A stretch of DNA of 64,000 nt from Cellulomonas sp. S1-8 (GCF_026184235.1 NZ_CP110806.1:2108001-2172000); one strand, 5' to 3'. Counted from the first letter of the stretch, positions 43,422-53,556 are shown. The notes: generated by a model from the letters alone, not told the origin. Made by a program: numbers and translations.

Positions 43422-44020
43422 GCACGCTCGACCCGCAGGGGCCCGGGGCCGCGGACGTCGTGCGTGCGAGCGCCGACGACCGCGGCCCCTCGGCCGTCCT
43501 CGGGGCGGGGTGGGTGCCCGGTCCCGACGGCGTCCTGGAGCGCAGCGCCGCGCGCGTGATCCTGCTCGACGAGCACGACCGGGTGCTGCTGGTGCGCGGG
43601 CACGACGTCGACGTGCCGGAACGGACGTGGTGGTTCACGGTCGGCGGGGGCATCGACGCCGGGGAGGACGCCCGCGCGGCGGCCGTGCGCGAGGTGCGCG
43701 AGGAGACGGGCATCCGGATCGCGCCCGAGGCCCTCGTCGGACCGGTGTACACGCGCTCGGCGCTGTTCGACTTCGCCGCGCGCACGTGCCGCCAGCACGA
43801 GGAGCTCTTCGTCGCGCGCGTGCGCGGCGCCGACCTGGTGCTCAGCCAGGACGGCTGGACCGACGTCGAGCGCGACGTCATCGACGAGCTGGCGTGGTGG
43901 GACCTCGCCGAGCTCGCCGCCGTGACCATCGAGGTGTTCCCGGCAGACCTGCCCGCGCTGGTCCGCGACGTGCTGGAGTGGGACGGGACCACCCGGCACC
44001 TGGGCCTGGCCCGCGAGTGA
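43418..44020 (+). CDS. Nudix hydrolase
   Basis: 200 residues. Nudix box [24 protein letters not shown] spans about residues 85-108 and is complete (GX5EX7REUXEEXGU). Ends LGLARE. Substrate not predictable; housekeeping pyrophosphatase. GTG overlaps the pdxS stop (GTGA), so it is made with PdxS. Confidence 0.88.
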   Translation: MSTLDPQGPGAADVVRASADDRGPSAVLGAGWVPGPDGVLERSAARVILLDEHDRVLLVRGHDVDVPERTWWFTVGGGIDAGEDARAAAVREVREETGIRIAPEALVGPVYTRSALFDFAARTCRQHEELFVARVRGADLVLSQDGWTDVERDVIDELAWWDLAELAAVTIEVFPADLPALVRDVLEWDGTTRHLGLARE

Positions 44021-44062
44021 GCCGACGTACTCATCGGTAACACCGCGGTCACGTGTGCGGGC

Positions 44063-44068
44063 TACGGT
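44063..44068 (+). promoter_or_regulatory. -10 box for the aminotransferase, leaderless
   Basis: TACGGT, seven bases (CGAGGAC), ATG at 44076. Confidence 0.5.
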
Positions 44069-44075
44069 CGAGGAC

Positions 44076-45272
44076 ATGCCGCGTCCCGCCCCGTCGTCGC
44101 CCGTCGCCCGCATCCCCCGCTCGGGCATCCGCACCCTCATGGACCTCGCGCTGCGCGACCCGCGCGCCATCCACCTGGAGATCGGTGAGCCGGACAGCGC
44201 GCCCGCGCCCCACGTCGTCGACGCCGTCGCGGCCGCGGCACGCGACGGTCGTACCGGCTACACCTCGAGCCTCGGCCTGAGCACGCTGCGCGCCGCCGCG
44301 GCCGACCGCGTCCACCGCACGCACCGGCGCCCGACCACGCCCGACGAGGTGGTCGTCACGCACGGCGCGATGCACGGCCTGGCGATGGCCATGGCCACCC
44401 TGCTCGCCCCCGGCGACGAGGTCCTGCTGCCCGACCCCACCTTCCCGAACTGGCAGATGGCCGCGATCGCCGCGTCGGCCGTGCCCCGGGCGTACCCGAC
44501 ACGTGCCGCACACGGCTTCGTCCCCGACCCGGCCGAGGTCGAGGCCCGCGTCACCCCGCGCACCCGCGCGATGGTCGTGTGCTCGCCGAACAACCCGACC
44601 GGGGCGGTCTACCCCGACGACGTCGTCGCCGGCCTCGTGGAGGTCGCCCGGCGGCACGACCTGTGGCTGCTGTCCGACGAGTGCTACGAGGCCGTCACGT
44701 TCGACGCCCCGCACGTCAGCCCGCTCGCGCACGACACCGACGGCCGCGTGATCGCCTTCTTCAGCACCTCCAAGACCTACGCGCTCACCGGGTGGCGCAC
44801 CGGGTACGCGGTCGTGCCGGACCCCGACGTCGTCGAGGCGTTCGGGCACCTCGCCGAGGCGACCATCGCCTGCCCGTCGACGCCGGGGCAGGTCGCGGCG
44901 CTCGCGGCCCTCACGGGCCCGCAGGACGGGGTCGCCGCGGCCGTCGCGTCCTACCGGGAGCGGCGCGACGCGGCGTGCGCGCTGCTGACCGCCCGCGGCG
45001 TGCGCCACGTCGAGCCGCAGGGGGCGTTCTACCTGATGATCGACGTGGGGACGCAGGCCACGGAGGAGCTCGCGCACCGCCTCCTCGCCCGCCGTCACGT
45101 CGCGGTCGCCCCCGGGACCACCTTCGGCGAGGAGGCGGCCGGCATGGTCCGCGTCTCGCTCGCCGCGCCCCGGGACCCGCTGCTGGAGGGGCTGGGCCGC
45201 CTCGCCGACGAGATCGACGTCACGGTCGTCGGCGACCGGTCGGCGGCCGCCCTGGCCTCGTCCGGAGCCTAG
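44076..45272 (+). CDS. Class I/II PLP-dependent aminotransferase
   Basis: 398 residues, fold-type I. Substrate motif [17 protein letters not shown] near residue 68, SPNNPTG near 175, LSDECYEAV and the PLP-lysine [15 protein letters not shown] near 235. Specificity (aspartate, aromatic or other) cannot be read from sequence. It stands between pdxS and pdxT, but as a PLP user it need not take part in PLP synthesis. ATG 44076 is preferred over GTG 44055 because of the -10 box. The TAG stop is part of the pdxT -10 box. Confidence 0.85.
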   Translation: MPRPAPSSPVARIPRSGIRTLMDLALRDPRAIHLEIGEPDSAPAPHVVDAVAAAARDGRTGYTSSLGLSTLRAAAADRVHRTHRRPTTPDEVVVTHGAMHGLAMAMATLLAPGDEVLLPDPTFPNWQMAAIAASAVPRAYPTRAAHGFVPDPAEVEARVTPRTRAMVVCSPNNPTGAVYPDDVVAGLVEVARRHDLWLLSDECYEAVTFDAPHVSPLAHDTDGRVIAFFSTSKTYALTGWRTGYAVVPDPDVVEAFGHLAEATIACPSTPGQVAALAALTGPQDGVAAAVASYRERRDAACALLTARGVRHVEPQGAFYLMIDVGTQATEELAHRLLARRHVAVAPGTTFGEEAAGMVRVSLAAPRDPLLEGLGRLADEIDVTVVGDRSAAALASSGA

Positions 45273-45275
45273 GAT
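45270..45275 (+). promoter_or_regulatory. -10 box for pdxT
   Basis: TAGGAT, eight bases, GTG at 45284. Its first three bases are the stop codon of the aminotransferase. Confidence 0.5.
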
Positions 45276-45283
45276 CGACGACC

Positions 45284-45895
45284 GTGAGTCCGACGGTCGG
45301 TGTCCTGGCCCTGCAGGGGGACGTGCAGGAGCACGTGTCCGTCCTGCGCTCGCTCGGCGTCGGCGCGGTCGGGGTCCGGCGGCGCTCCGAGCTCGACTCG
45401 GTCGACGCGCTCGTGGTCCCCGGCGGGGAGTCGACGACGATCGACAAGCTGCTGCGCGCGTTCGAGCTCGACGAGCCCGTGCGGGAGCGCCTGCGTGCCG
45501 GCATGCCGGCGTACGGCTCGTGCGCGGGCATGATCCTGCTCGCCGACCGGATCCTCGGCGGCATCGACGGGCAGCGCACGCTCGGCGGCGTGGACATCAC
45601 GGTGCGTCGCAACGCGTTCGGCCGTCAGGTCGACTCGTTCGAGACCGACCTCGTGATCGACGGCGTCGACGACAGCGCGGCCGACCCGGTGCACGCCGTG
45701 TTCATCCGGGCACCCTGGGTCGAGGAGGTCGGCCCCGCGGCCACGGTCGTGGGCCGCGTCGCGCAGGGGCCGGCCGCCGGTAGGATCGTCGCGGTGCGCC
45801 AGGGCCCGATGCTCGTCACCTCGTTCCACCCGGAGGTGACCGGGGACCCGCGGGTGCACCGACTGTTCGTGCAGATCGTCCGCGACAGCCTGTGA
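45284..45895 (+). CDS. pdxT: Pyridoxal 5'-phosphate synthase glutaminase PdxT
   Basis: Releases ammonia from glutamine and channels it to PdxS. 203 residues. Class I glutaminase signature: [13 protein letters not shown] near residue 45, nucleophile Cys in [12 protein letters not shown] near 80, and the His-Glu pair in SFHPEVTGD near the end. [13 protein letters not shown] is the standard N-terminus. Separated from pdxS by the nudix and aminotransferase genes. Confidence 0.95.
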   Translation: MSPTVGVLALQGDVQEHVSVLRSLGVGAVGVRRRSELDSVDALVVPGGESTTIDKLLRAFELDEPVRERLRAGMPAYGSCAGMILLADRILGGIDGQRTLGGVDITVRRNAFGRQVDSFETDLVIDGVDDSAADPVHAVFIRAPWVEEVGPAATVVGRVAQGPAAGRIVAVRQGPMLVTSFHPEVTGDPRVHRLFVQIVRDSL

Positions 45896-45984
45896 CGTCG
45901 CGGGACCCCGGGCCCGTCCGCCGTCGGACGGCTCCGCGGGGTCGCGACGCGGGCGGACCAGCGGAGACGAAGGGGTAGCGAGTC

Positions 45985-46740
45985 ATGTCGGGTCACTCCA
46001 AGTGGGCCACCACGAAGCACAAGAAGGCCGTCATCGACGCGAAGCGCGGCAAGCTCTTCGCCAAGCTCGTCAAGAACGTCGAGGTCGCCGCCCGGACGGG
46101 CGGCGGTGACGTCGCCGGCAACCCGACGCTGTTCGACGCCATCCAGAAGGCGAAGAAGGCGTCGGTCCCGAACGACAACATCGACCGGGCGGTCAAGCGC
46201 GGGTCCGGCCAGGAGGCCGGCGGTGCGGACTACCAGGCGATCACGTACGAGGGCTACGGCCCCGGCGGCGTCGCGGTGCTCGTCGAGTGCCTGACGGACA
46301 ACCGCAACCGTGCCGCGTCCGACGTGCGCGTCGCGTTCACGCGCAACGGCGGCCAGATGGCCGACCCCGGGTCGGTCGCGTACATCTTCAGCCGCAAGGG
46401 TGTCGTCGTCGTGCCCAAGGAGGGCACCGACGAGGACGCCGTCATGGAGGCCGTGCTCGAGGCGGGCGGCGAGGAGGTCACCGACCTCGGCGAGTCCTTC
46501 GAGGTGCTGAGCGAGGCCACCGACCTGGTCCCGGTACGCACGGCGCTGCAGGACGCGGGCATCGACTACGACTCGGCCGACACCGTCTGGTGGCCGGCCA
46601 CGCAGATCGAGGTCGACGCCGACGGTGCGCGCAAGATCCTGCGCCTCATCGACGCGCTCGAGGACTCCGACGACGTGCAGAACGTGTACGCGAACTTCGA
46701 CGCGTCCGACGAGGTCATGGCCGAGCTCGACGCCGACTGA
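45985..46740 (+). CDS. yebC: YebC/PmpR-family protein
   Basis: 251 residues. N-terminus [21 protein letters not shown] and [20 protein letters not shown] are diagnostic. The family has been linked both to transcription control and, more recently, to helping ribosomes through stalling sequences. ATG 45985 has GAAGGGG 11 bases upstream. Position before ruvC is conserved across bacteria. Confidence 0.93.
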   Translation: MSGHSKWATTKHKKAVIDAKRGKLFAKLVKNVEVAARTGGGDVAGNPTLFDAIQKAKKASVPNDNIDRAVKRGSGQEAGGADYQAITYEGYGPGGVAVLVECLTDNRNRAASDVRVAFTRNGGQMADPGSVAYIFSRKGVVVVPKEGTDEDAVMEAVLEAGGEEVTDLGESFEVLSEATDLVPVRTALQDAGIDYDSADTVWWPATQIEVDADGARKILRLIDALEDSDDVQNVYANFDASDEVMAELDAD

Positions 46741-46801
46741 CGCCGCGGGCGTCCGGACGGTCGGTGCGTCTCGTCCGTCCCGTCGCACGCCGGTCGCCTG
46801 C

Positions 46802-46807
46802 GACGAT
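46802..46807 (+). promoter_or_regulatory. Possible -10 box for ruvC
   Basis: GACGAT, six bases (GACTGC), GTG at 46814; a weaker match than the other boxes (first base is not T or C). Confidence 0.3.
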
Positions 46808-46813
46808 GACTGC

Positions 46814-47380
46814 GTGCGCGTGCTCGGAGTGGACCCCGGCCTGACCCGGTGCGGCCTGGGGGTCGTCGACTCCCTGCCCGGCCGCCGTGTGCGCCTGGTC
46901 CACGTGTCGGTCGCCTGCTCGGACGCGGGCCTCGACGTCGACCAGCGCCTGCTGCTCATCGAGCGCGCCCTCGAGGAGTGCATCGAGGAGCACGCCCCCG
47001 ACACGGTCGCCGTCGAGCGCGTGTTCGCGCAGCACAACGTCAGCACGGTCATGGGCACCGCCCAGGTGGCCGGCCTCGCGATGGTCGCGGCGGCGCGGCG
47101 CCGCATCCCCGTCGCGCTCCACACCCCGAGCGAGGTCAAGGCCGCGGTCACGGGGTCCGGCCGTGCCGACAAGGCGCAGGTCCAGACGATGGTCGCGCGG
47201 CTCCTCGGGCTCGCCGAGCTGCCGCGGCCGGCGGACGCCGCGGACGCGCTCGCCCTGGCGATCTGCCACCTGTGGCGCCCCGCGGGTGCGCTGGGGGCGC
47301 CGCAGCGCGAGCCGGGGGCGATGACCGTCGCGCAGCGGCAGTGGGCGGCGGCGGAGCAGGCGGCGCGCCGACGCGCGTGA
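46814..47380 (+). CDS. ruvC: Holliday junction endonuclease RuvC
   Basis: Resolves Holliday junctions by paired nicks. 188 residues. Catalytic acids: Asp in [14 protein letters not shown], Glu in [11 protein letters not shown] and the [12 protein letters not shown] pair near residue 145. GTG 46814 puts VRVLGVDPG at the N-terminus as usual. ruvA and ruvB follow. Confidence 0.95.
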   Translation: MRVLGVDPGLTRCGLGVVDSLPGRRVRLVHVSVACSDAGLDVDQRLLLIERALEECIEEHAPDTVAVERVFAQHNVSTVMGTAQVAGLAMVAAARRRIPVALHTPSEVKAAVTGSGRADKAQVQTMVARLLGLAELPRPADAADALALAICHLWRPAGALGAPQREPGAMTVAQRQWAAAEQAARRRA

Positions 47381-47453
47381 CGCGCACGCGTGTCGTTCGT
47401 ACACGTGTTCGCCCCTGTGGCACAGTGTGGCGGTCGACGAGGGGAGGGGCGCG

Positions 47454-48065
47454 GTGATCGCGTCGGTGCACGGCACGGTGCTGTCGGTTCGCCTGGATGC
47501 GGCGGTGATCGAGGTCGGGGGCGTGGGTCTGCTCGTGCAGGCCACGCCGGGGACGCTCGCCGCCCTGCGCGTCGGGCAGCCCGGGAGGCTGTTCACGTCG
47601 CTCGTCGTGCGCGAGGACGCGTTGACGCTCTTCGGCTTCGCCGAGCCGGACGAGCGCGACGTGTTCGAGGCGGTGCAGACCGTCTCGGGCGTGGGGCCGC
47701 GCCTCGCGCTCGCCATGCTCGCCGTGCACACCCCCGACGGGCTGCGTCGCGCGGTCGCCGACGAGGACCTCACCGCCCTCATGCGGGTGCCCGGCATCGG
47801 GCGCAAGGGCGCGCAGCGCATCGTGCTGGAGCTGGGGGAGCGCCTCGGGGCGCCCGCGCCGTCGTCGGGCGCTGCGCCCACGACGTTCGCCCCCGACCAC
47901 CGGGAGCAGGTCGTCGAGGCACTCGTCGGCCTGGGCTGGCCGCTGCGCGCCGCGCAGGACGCCGTCGCCTCGGTGCTCGACGGCACCCCGGGCGCCATCG
48001 GCTCCGACGAGGTCCCGGGCGTGCTGCGCGCGGCGCTGCGGTCGCTGGGCAGCGCCCGTGCGTGA
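47454..48065 (+). CDS. ruvA: Holliday junction DNA-binding protein RuvA
   Basis: Tetramer that binds the four-way junction and loads RuvB. 203 residues: OB domain ([12 protein letters not shown]), helix-hairpin-helix domain ([38 protein letters not shown]) and C-terminal RuvB-contact domain after residue 150. GTG 47454 has a strong ribosome binding site (GGGGAGGGG); an upstream GTG at 47427 overlaps a CACAGT box and was rejected. Confidence 0.94.
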   Translation: MIASVHGTVLSVRLDAAVIEVGGVGLLVQATPGTLAALRVGQPGRLFTSLVVREDALTLFGFAEPDERDVFEAVQTVSGVGPRLALAMLAVHTPDGLRRAVADEDLTALMRVPGIGRKGAQRIVLELGERLGAPAPSSGAAPTTFAPDHREQVVEALVGLGWPLRAAQDAVASVLDGTPGAIGSDEVPGVLRAALRSLGSARA

Positions 48066-49149
48066 CGCGGACGTCCCGGCCGCGCGGTCCGGCGAGGTGG
48101 CCGGCGGTCCGGCGGACGGGGAGCACGTCGACGTCGACGCCCTCGTGCGCCCTGCCGCTGACGAGCCCGAGCGCGCTGCGGAGGCGGCGCTGCGGCCGCG
48201 ACGGCTCGACGAGTTCGTCGGGCAGCGCGTCGTGCGCGACCAGCTCTCTCTCGTCCTGCAGGCGGCGCTGGCCCGTGGCCGCGCCCCGGACCACGTGCTG
48301 CTGTCGGGGGGGCCGGGCCTGGGCAAGACGACGCTCGCGATGATCATCGCGGCGGAGCTGGGCGCGCCGCTGCGGATCACGAGCGGGCCGGCGATCCAGC
48401 ACGCGGGTGACCTCGCCGCCGTCCTGTCCTCGCTCGAGGAGGGCGAGGTGCTGTTCCTCGACGAGATCCACCGGCTGGCGCGCCCGGCCGAGGAGCTCCT
48501 GTACGTCGCGATGGAGGACTTCCGGGTCGACGTCGTCGTCGGCAAGGGCGCCGGGGCGAGCGCGATCCCGCTGTCGCTGCCGCCGTTCACGGTCGTCGGG
48601 GCGACGACGCGGGCCGGTCTGCTGCCCGCGCCGCTGCGCGACCGGTTCGGTTTCACCGGACACCTCGACTTCTACTCCGACGACGAGCTCGAGCGGGTGC
48701 TCGTCCGCTCCGCCGGGCTGCTCGGCGTGCCGCTCGACGCGACGGCCGCCGCCGAGATCGCGTCGCGGTCGCGCGGCACGCCCCGGATCGCCAACCGGCT
48801 GCTCCGCCGCGTGCGGGACTGGGCGCAGGTCCGCGGCGACGGGCGGCTGTCGCTCGACGCGGCCCGGGCCGCGCTCGAGGTCTACGAGGTCGACGAGCTG
48901 GGCCTGGACCGCCTGGACCGTGCCGTCCTCGACGCGCTGTGCCGGCGCTTCGGCGGCGGCCCCGTCGGGCTCACGACGCTCGCGGTGGCCGTGGGGGAGG
49001 AGCCCGAGACCGTGGAGACGGTCGCGGAGCCGTTCCTGGTGCGCGAAGGACTCGTCGGCCGCACGCCGCGCGGGCGCGTCGCCCTCGCGCCGGCGTGGGA
49101 GCACCTCGGGCTGACCGCGCCGAGCCCCGCCGACACGCTCTTCGGCTGA
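48058..49149 (+). CDS. ruvB: Holliday junction branch migration ATPase RuvB
   Basis: Hexameric AAA+ motor. 363 residues with about 40 extra acidic N-terminal residues before the conserved [12 protein letters not shown]. Walker [12 protein letters not shown] near residue 85, Walker [15 protein letters not shown], sensor 1 [18 protein letters not shown] and the C-terminal winged helix ([17 protein letters not shown]). Overlaps ruvA by eight bases. Confidence 0.95.
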   Translation: MRDADVPAARSGEVAGGPADGEHVDVDALVRPAADEPERAAEAALRPRRLDEFVGQRVVRDQLSLVLQAALARGRAPDHVLLSGGPGLGKTTLAMIIAAELGAPLRITSGPAIQHAGDLAAVLSSLEEGEVLFLDEIHRLARPAEELLYVAMEDFRVDVVVGKGAGASAIPLSLPPFTVVGATTRAGLLPAPLRDRFGFTGHLDFYSDDELERVLVRSAGLLGVPLDATAAAEIASRSRGTPRIANRLLRRVRDWAQVRGDGRLSLDAARAALEVYEVDELGLDRLDRAVLDALCRRFGGGPVGLTTLAVAVGEEPETVETVAEPFLVREGLVGRTPRGRVALAPAWEHLGLTAPSPADTLFG

Positions 49150-49279
49150 CGCCCGGCACGGTCGCGGCATGTCCGGGACGGTCGCAGGGAACCCCGGGAG
49201 GCGGACGCACGTTGGAGCGACGGGCCGCGGCGCCTAGACTGCGGCGGACGTCCGACACGATGCGGAGAATCACCACCTC

Positions 49280-49672
49280 ATGGACTACTCGTTCCTGATC
49301 ATCCTGCTGCTCGCCTTTGCGGCGCTGTGGTTCATGTCGAGCCGCTCGCGCAAGCAGCAGCGCGAGGCCGCCGACTTCCGCACGCACCTCGCTGTCGGTG
49401 ACGAGGTCATGACGGGGTCGGGCCTCTTCGGGACGGTGACCTCGATCGACGGTGACGTCGTGACCCTCGAGTCGACGCCCGGCAGCTCGACCCGCTGGCT
49501 GCGCGCGGCGATCGCGCGCAAGGCCGACGCGGTCGTCACCGAGGACGAGCCGGACGTCGCCGAGAACGCTCCCGTCGTCGAGGACGCGACCGTCGTGGAC
49601 GTGCCGGACGACCTGTCCTCGCTGCCGCCGGAGCCCCCGGCGCCGCGTGACGGGGACCGCGACACCAAGTGA
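49280..49672 (+). CDS. yajC: Preprotein translocase subunit YajC
   Basis: 130 residues: one N-terminal membrane helix (FLIILLLAFAALWFM), SSRSRKQQREAADFRTHL, then the small YajC domain (VGDEVMTGSGLFGTVTSIDGD) and an acidic tail. Works with SecDF in the holotranslocon. A TAGACT box lies about 45 bases upstream; GGAG precedes the ATG. secD follows after 84 bases. Confidence 0.92.
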   Translation: MDYSFLIILLLAFAALWFMSSRSRKQQREAADFRTHLAVGDEVMTGSGLFGTVTSIDGDVVTLESTPGSSTRWLRAAIARKADAVVTEDEPDVAENAPVVEDATVVDVPDDLSSLPPEPPAPRDGDRDTK

Positions 49673-49756
49673 CTCACCGGCCCGGGCGACGACGCCCGGG
49701 CCCCGACCCCACCGGTCGCCACTGCGCACCGGTGCGCGCACGAGAGAAGAACTCCG

Positions 49757-51709
49757 TTGGCTCCTCCTTCCCGCCGCCGTGAACGGCCGGTCCGCACGCT
49801 CGTGACGCTCGGGGTGCTGATCGTCGCGCTGTTCGCCTCGATCCTCGCCGGCACCCGCTGGGGCGACGCGTCGCTGACGCCGAACCTCGCGCTCGACCTC
49901 GAGGGCGGGACGCAGATCATCCTGCAGCCCGTCGCCGAGGCCGAGGGTGACGTCACGGCCGAGACGATCAACCAGGCCATCGCGGTCATCCGGCAGCGCG
50001 TCGACGCCTCGGGCGTCGCCGAGGCCGAGATCACGAGCCAGGGCGGCAACAACATCGTCGTCGCGCTGCCGGGCCGGCCGAGCGAGGAGACGCTGGACCT
50101 GGTCCGGACGTCGGCGCAGATGGAGTTCCGTCCCGTCCTGGTGATGGGCGCCGCGGCGGCGACGCCCGAGACGACGGCGGAGGACCCGGCCGCGGACGAC
50201 GCTGCTGCGGACCCGGCTGCTGCGGACCCGGCTGCGACGGACGCTGCTGCGGACCCGGCTGCGGAGAACGCTGCTGCGGACCCGGCCGCGGAGGACGCTG
50301 CGGCAGCCGACGACGCTGCGGCAGCCGACGACGCTGCGGCAGCCGACGACGCCGAGGCGCCGTCGGACGAGCCTGGCAAGCCCGCGCCGGACAGCCCCAG
50401 CGACATCACGTACTACGTGACCCCCGCCATCCAGGCGGAGTTCGACGCGCTGGACTGCACGCTCCCGGAGAACCGGACGGGCGGTGTCCCGGGGGACCCG
50501 GAGGCCGCGGTCGTCGCGTGCGACCTCGAGGGCTTCTCGAAGTTCATCCTGGGCCCCGTCGAGATCCCCGGGTCCGACATCGCCAGCGCGACCTCCGGGC
50601 TCGGCACCACCTCCACGGGGGCGTCGACGGGCCAGTGGGTCGTCAACCTGGAGTTCACGGGCGCGGGCACGCCGAAGTTCACCGAGGTGACGACGCGCCT
50701 GTCCGGCCAGAGCCCGCCGCTCAACCAGTTCGCGGTCGTGCTGGACGCGCTGGTCATCTCGGCGCCGTCGGTCAGCACGGTCATCCCCAACGGGCAGGCC
50801 GAGATCTCCGGCTCGTTCACGCGGGAGACCGCCGCCACGCTCGCCAACCAGCTGAACTTCGGCTCGCTGCCCATCAGCTTCGAGGAGCAGAGCGTGCAGC
50901 AGATCTCGGCGACGCTCGGGTCCGAGCAGCTCGAGAAGGGTCTGCTCGCGGGCGTCTTCGGGCTGCTGCTCGTCGTCGTGTACTCGCTGTTCCAGTACCG
51001 CGCGCTCGGCCTGGTCACCGTCGCCTCGCTGGTCGTCGCGGCCCTCATCACGTACGGCGTGATCACCCTGCTGTCCTGGGTGCAGGGCTACCGGCTGTCG
51101 CTGCCCGGCGTCGCCGGCCTCATCGTCGCCATCGGCATCACCGCGGACTCGTTCATCGTGTACTTCGAGCGCATCCGTGACGAGCTGCGCGACGGTCGGA
51201 CGCTGCCCGCCGCGATCGAGAAGGGCTGGGAGCGCGCGCGACGCACGATCATCGCGTCTGACGCGGTGAACTTCACGGCCGCGATCGTCCTGTACCTCCT
51301 GGCCGTCGGCGGGGTGCGCGGGTTCGCGTTCACGCTCGGCCTGACGACCCTCGTCGACCTCGTCGTCGTGTTCCTCTTCACGCACCCGTTGATGGTCCTG
51401 CTCGGTCGCACCCGGTTCTTCGGAGCCGGCCACCCCGCCTCGGGCCTGGACCCGCGGCGGCTCGGCGTCGACGCCACCCGCTACGCAGGCCGCGGCCGCG
51501 TCGTCACCGGGGCGCAGCGTGCCGGCGCGGTCACCACCGACGCCCCGGTCTCGCGGGAGCCCGTCACCGTCGGCTCGCCCGGCATGACGATCGCTCAGCG
51601 GCGTGCCGCGGCACGCGCGGCCGAGGCGTCGTCAGCACCACCGCAGGACCCACCCACGACCGACACCGACGAGCCCACCACCGGGCGTCCCGAGGGGAGC
51701 GACCGCTGA
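49757..51709 (+). CDS. secD: Preprotein translocase subunit SecD with an Ala/Asp repeat insertion
   Basis: Proton-driven helper of Sec export. 650 residues, six membrane helices expected. LALDLEGGTQIIL near residue 50 and the P1 base (AEITSQGGNNIVVALPG) come first. Residues about 138-205 are an Asp/Ala/Pro low-complexity insertion. Then SGQSPPLNQFAVVLDAL and the conserved core GLIVAIGITADSFIVYFERIRDE. The start is TTG at 49757 (PPSRRRERPVRTLVTLG follows); no ATG or GTG fits better. TGATG joins it to secF. Confidence 0.93.
   Translation: MAPPSRRRERPVRTLVTLGVLIVALFASILAGTRWGDASLTPNLALDLEGGTQIILQPVAEAEGDVTAETINQAIAVIRQRVDASGVAEAEITSQGGNNIVVALPGRPSEETLDLVRTSAQMEFRPVLVMGAAAATPETTAEDPAADDAAADPAAADPAATDAAADPAAENAAADPAAEDAAAADDAAAADDAAAADDAEAPSDEPGKPAPDSPSDITYYVTPAIQAEFDALDCTLPENRTGGVPGDPEAAVVACDLEGFSKFILGPVEIPGSDIASATSGLGTTSTGASTGQWVVNLEFTGAGTPKFTEVTTRLSGQSPPLNQFAVVLDALVISAPSVSTVIPNGQAEISGSFTRETAATLANQLNFGSLPISFEEQSVQQISATLGSEQLEKGLLAGVFGLLLVVVYSLFQYRALGLVTVASLVVAALITYGVITLLSWVQGYRLSLPGVAGLIVAIGITADSFIVYFERIRDELRDGRTLPAAIEKGWERARRTIIASDAVNFTAAIVLYLLAVGGVRGFAFTLGLTTLVDLVVVFLFTHPLMVLLGRTRFFGAGHPASGLDPRRLGVDATRYAGRGRVVTGAQRAGAVTTDAPVSREPVTVGSPGMTIAQRRAAARAAEASSAPPQDPPTTDTDEPTTGRPEGSDR
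50176..50360 (+). repeat. Short tandem repeats inside secD
   Basis: Two in-frame repeat families: GACCCGGCTGCTGCG-type units coding DPAAA/DAAAD (50176-50300) and an 18-bp unit GACGCTGCGGCAGCCGAC repeated about three times (50294-50350) coding DAAAAD. Frame is kept throughout. Confidence 0.85.
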
Positions 51710-52803
51710 TGGCCACGTCATCCGGCTTCGCGCAGTGGGGCAACGACCTCTACACCGGCAGGCGCTCGTACGACATCGTCGGCAAGCGCAGGATCTGGTA
51801 CGGCATCTCCGCCGTCCTCATCGTCGTCTGCGGGATCCTGCTCCTCACGCCGGGCCTCAACCCGGGCATCGAGTTCCGCGGCGGGTCCGAGTTCGTCGTG
51901 TCGGGCGTCGAGACGACCGACCAGCAGCTCGCGACCGACACGGTGCTGGCGATCGCTCCCGAGGAGAGCCCGCGCGTCACGACCGTCGGCGGCAGCTCGC
52001 TGCGCATCCAGACGGCCCAGCTCACCCCCGAGGAGGTCACGGAGGTCACCGACAGCCTCGCGGCCGCGTTCGACGTGGACGCCGACCAGGTGACCAGCAC
52101 GTTCATCGGTCCGACCTGGGGGCAGGACGTCTCCCAGAAGGCGCTGACCGGCCTCGTCGTCTTCCTCGTGTTCGTCTCGCTCGTCATGACCGTGTACTTC
52201 CGCAACTGGCGGATGGCCGCGGCGGCACTCGTCGCCCTGTTCCACGACCTGATCCTCACCGTCGGCGTCTACGCCGCCGTCGGCTGGGAGGTCACGCCCG
52301 CGACGGTGATCGGGTTCCTCACGATCCTCGGGTACTCGATCTACGACACCGTCGTCGTCTTCGACAAGGTGCGCGAGAACACCGTGGACACGCTCGAGCA
52401 GACGCGGTTCACGTACGAGGAGCGGGCCAACCTCGCCGTCAACCAGACGCTGGTGCGCTCGATCAACACGTCGGTCGTGGCGCTGCTGCCCGTCGTGTCG
52501 ATCCTGGTGGTCGGGGCGTTCATCCTCGGCGCCGGCACGCTGCGCGACATCGCCCTCGCGCTGTTCGTCGGCATGACCGTCGGCACGTTCTCGTCGGTCT
52601 TCATCGCCACGCCGCTCGAGGTGACGCTGCGCCTGCGCGAGCCGCGCATCCGCGAGCACACGGCCAAGGTCCTCGCCGCGCGCGCGGGGGCGAGCACAGA
52701 CGGCACCCCGGCCGTGGCCGGCGCGGCTCCCCGCGCCACCGCCGTCCTGCGCCCGGGGGGCCACCTGGGCACGGCGGCACAGCCCCGGCGCAAGGGTCGA
52801 TGA
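51709..52803 (+). CDS. secF: Preprotein translocase subunit SecF
   Basis: 364 residues, six helices. GIEFRGGSEFVVSG near residue 60 and the conserved core NWRMAAAALVALFHDLILTVG...FLTILGYSIYDTVVVFDKVRENT near 170-230; NQTLVRSINTSVVALLPV follows. Basic tail. ATG shares a base with the secD stop, and its own stop overlaps apt (ATGA). Confidence 0.95.
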   Translation: MATSSGFAQWGNDLYTGRRSYDIVGKRRIWYGISAVLIVVCGILLLTPGLNPGIEFRGGSEFVVSGVETTDQQLATDTVLAIAPEESPRVTTVGGSSLRIQTAQLTPEEVTEVTDSLAAAFDVDADQVTSTFIGPTWGQDVSQKALTGLVVFLVFVSLVMTVYFRNWRMAAAALVALFHDLILTVGVYAAVGWEVTPATVIGFLTILGYSIYDTVVVFDKVRENTVDTLEQTRFTYEERANLAVNQTLVRSINTSVVALLPVVSILVVGAFILGAGTLRDIALALFVGMTVGTFSSVFIATPLEVTLRLREPRIREHTAKVLAARAGASTDGTPAVAGAAPRATAVLRPGGHLGTAAQPRRKGR

Positions 52804-53381
52804 GCGCCGTCACGGACGGGCCGGGCACGCTGCCCGGCCCGTCGGGCGGTCGGCGGGCCGATCTGGCACGCCGCATCGACGGCCTGCTGCGCACGGTGCC
52901 GGACTTCCCGCAGCCCGGGATCCAGTTCCGCGACATCATGCCGCTGCTGGCCGACGCCGACGCCTTCGCCGACGTGGTCGCAGCGCTGGTCGCGGGCACG
53001 CCGGGGCCGGTCGACCTCGTCGCCGGCATGGAGGCCCGGGGCTTCCTGCTCGCCGCGCCCGTCGCGGCAGTCCTCGGTGCCGGCGTCGTGCCGGTCCGCA
53101 AGGCAGGCAAGCTGCCCGGGCCCGTTGCGTCGCAGTCCTACGCCCTGGAGTACGGGTCGGCGGCCGTGGAGATCCAGCCGTTCACGATCCCCGACGGGGC
53201 ACGGGTGCTCGTCGTCGACGACGTCCTGGCCACGGGTGGGACCGCGGCCGCCACGGTCGCGCTGCTCGAGGCGTGCGGCGCGGAGGTCGTCGCGCTGAGC
53301 TTCCTCGTCGAGCTCGAGTCGCTCGGCGGCCGCGCCCTGCTGCCCGGCCGAGCGATCGACGCGCTGCTGACGCTGGCCTGA
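52800..53381 (+). CDS. apt: Adenine phosphoribosyltransferase
   Basis: Salvages adenine to AMP with PRPP. 193 residues. Type I PRTase: VPDFPQPGIQFRDIMPLL, VAGMEARGFLLAAPVA, PVRKAGKLPG flexible loop and the PRPP loop VLVVDDVLATGGTAAATVAL. The N-terminus has about 15 extra residues. It overlaps secF and stands before relA, as in mycobacteria. Its stop codon opens a five-copy tandem repeat. Confidence 0.93.
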   Translation: MSAVTDGPGTLPGPSGGRRADLARRIDGLLRTVPDFPQPGIQFRDIMPLLADADAFADVVAALVAGTPGPVDLVAGMEARGFLLAAPVAAVLGAGVVPVRKAGKLPGPVASQSYALEYGSAAVEIQPFTIPDGARVLVVDDVLATGGTAAATVALLEACGAEVVALSFLVELESLGGRALLPGRAIDALLTLA

Positions 53382-53457
53382 CGGCGCGTCCTTCTGACGG
53401 CACGTCCTTCTGACGGCGCGTCCCGCTGACGGCACGTCCTCTGACGGCGCTTCCCCC
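53379..53457. repeat. Five tandem 15-16 bp repeats starting at the apt stop codon
   Basis: Units TGACGGCGCGTCCTTC, TGACGGCACGTCCTTC, TGACGGCGCGTCCCGC, TGACGGCACGTCCTC and TGACGGCGCTTCCCCC at 53379, 53395, 53411, 53427 and 53442. Each starts with TGA; the first TGA is the apt stop. G and A alternate at the eighth base. It fills the start of the apt-relA gap. Confidence 0.9.
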
Positions 53458-53519
53458 GGACGGCCTACGCCGTGCCGTCCCCCCGGAGCGCCCGTGACCG
53501 TGCGACCGTGCGACGGTCG

Positions 53520-53525
53520 TAGAAT
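53520..53525 (+). promoter_or_regulatory. -10 box for relA
   Basis: TAGAAT about 31 bases before the relA ATG, leaving a leader of about 25 bases with a purine-rich AGAGGGGGG ribosome binding site. Confidence 0.5.
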
Positions 53526-53556
53526 CGTGCGGATCACGAGAGGGGGGCGCGAGCCG

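Noticed and set aside
49757..51709. Frameshift or assembly error in the secD repeat region
   Set aside because: The frame stays open through the repeats and conserved SecD motifs lie on both sides in the same frame.
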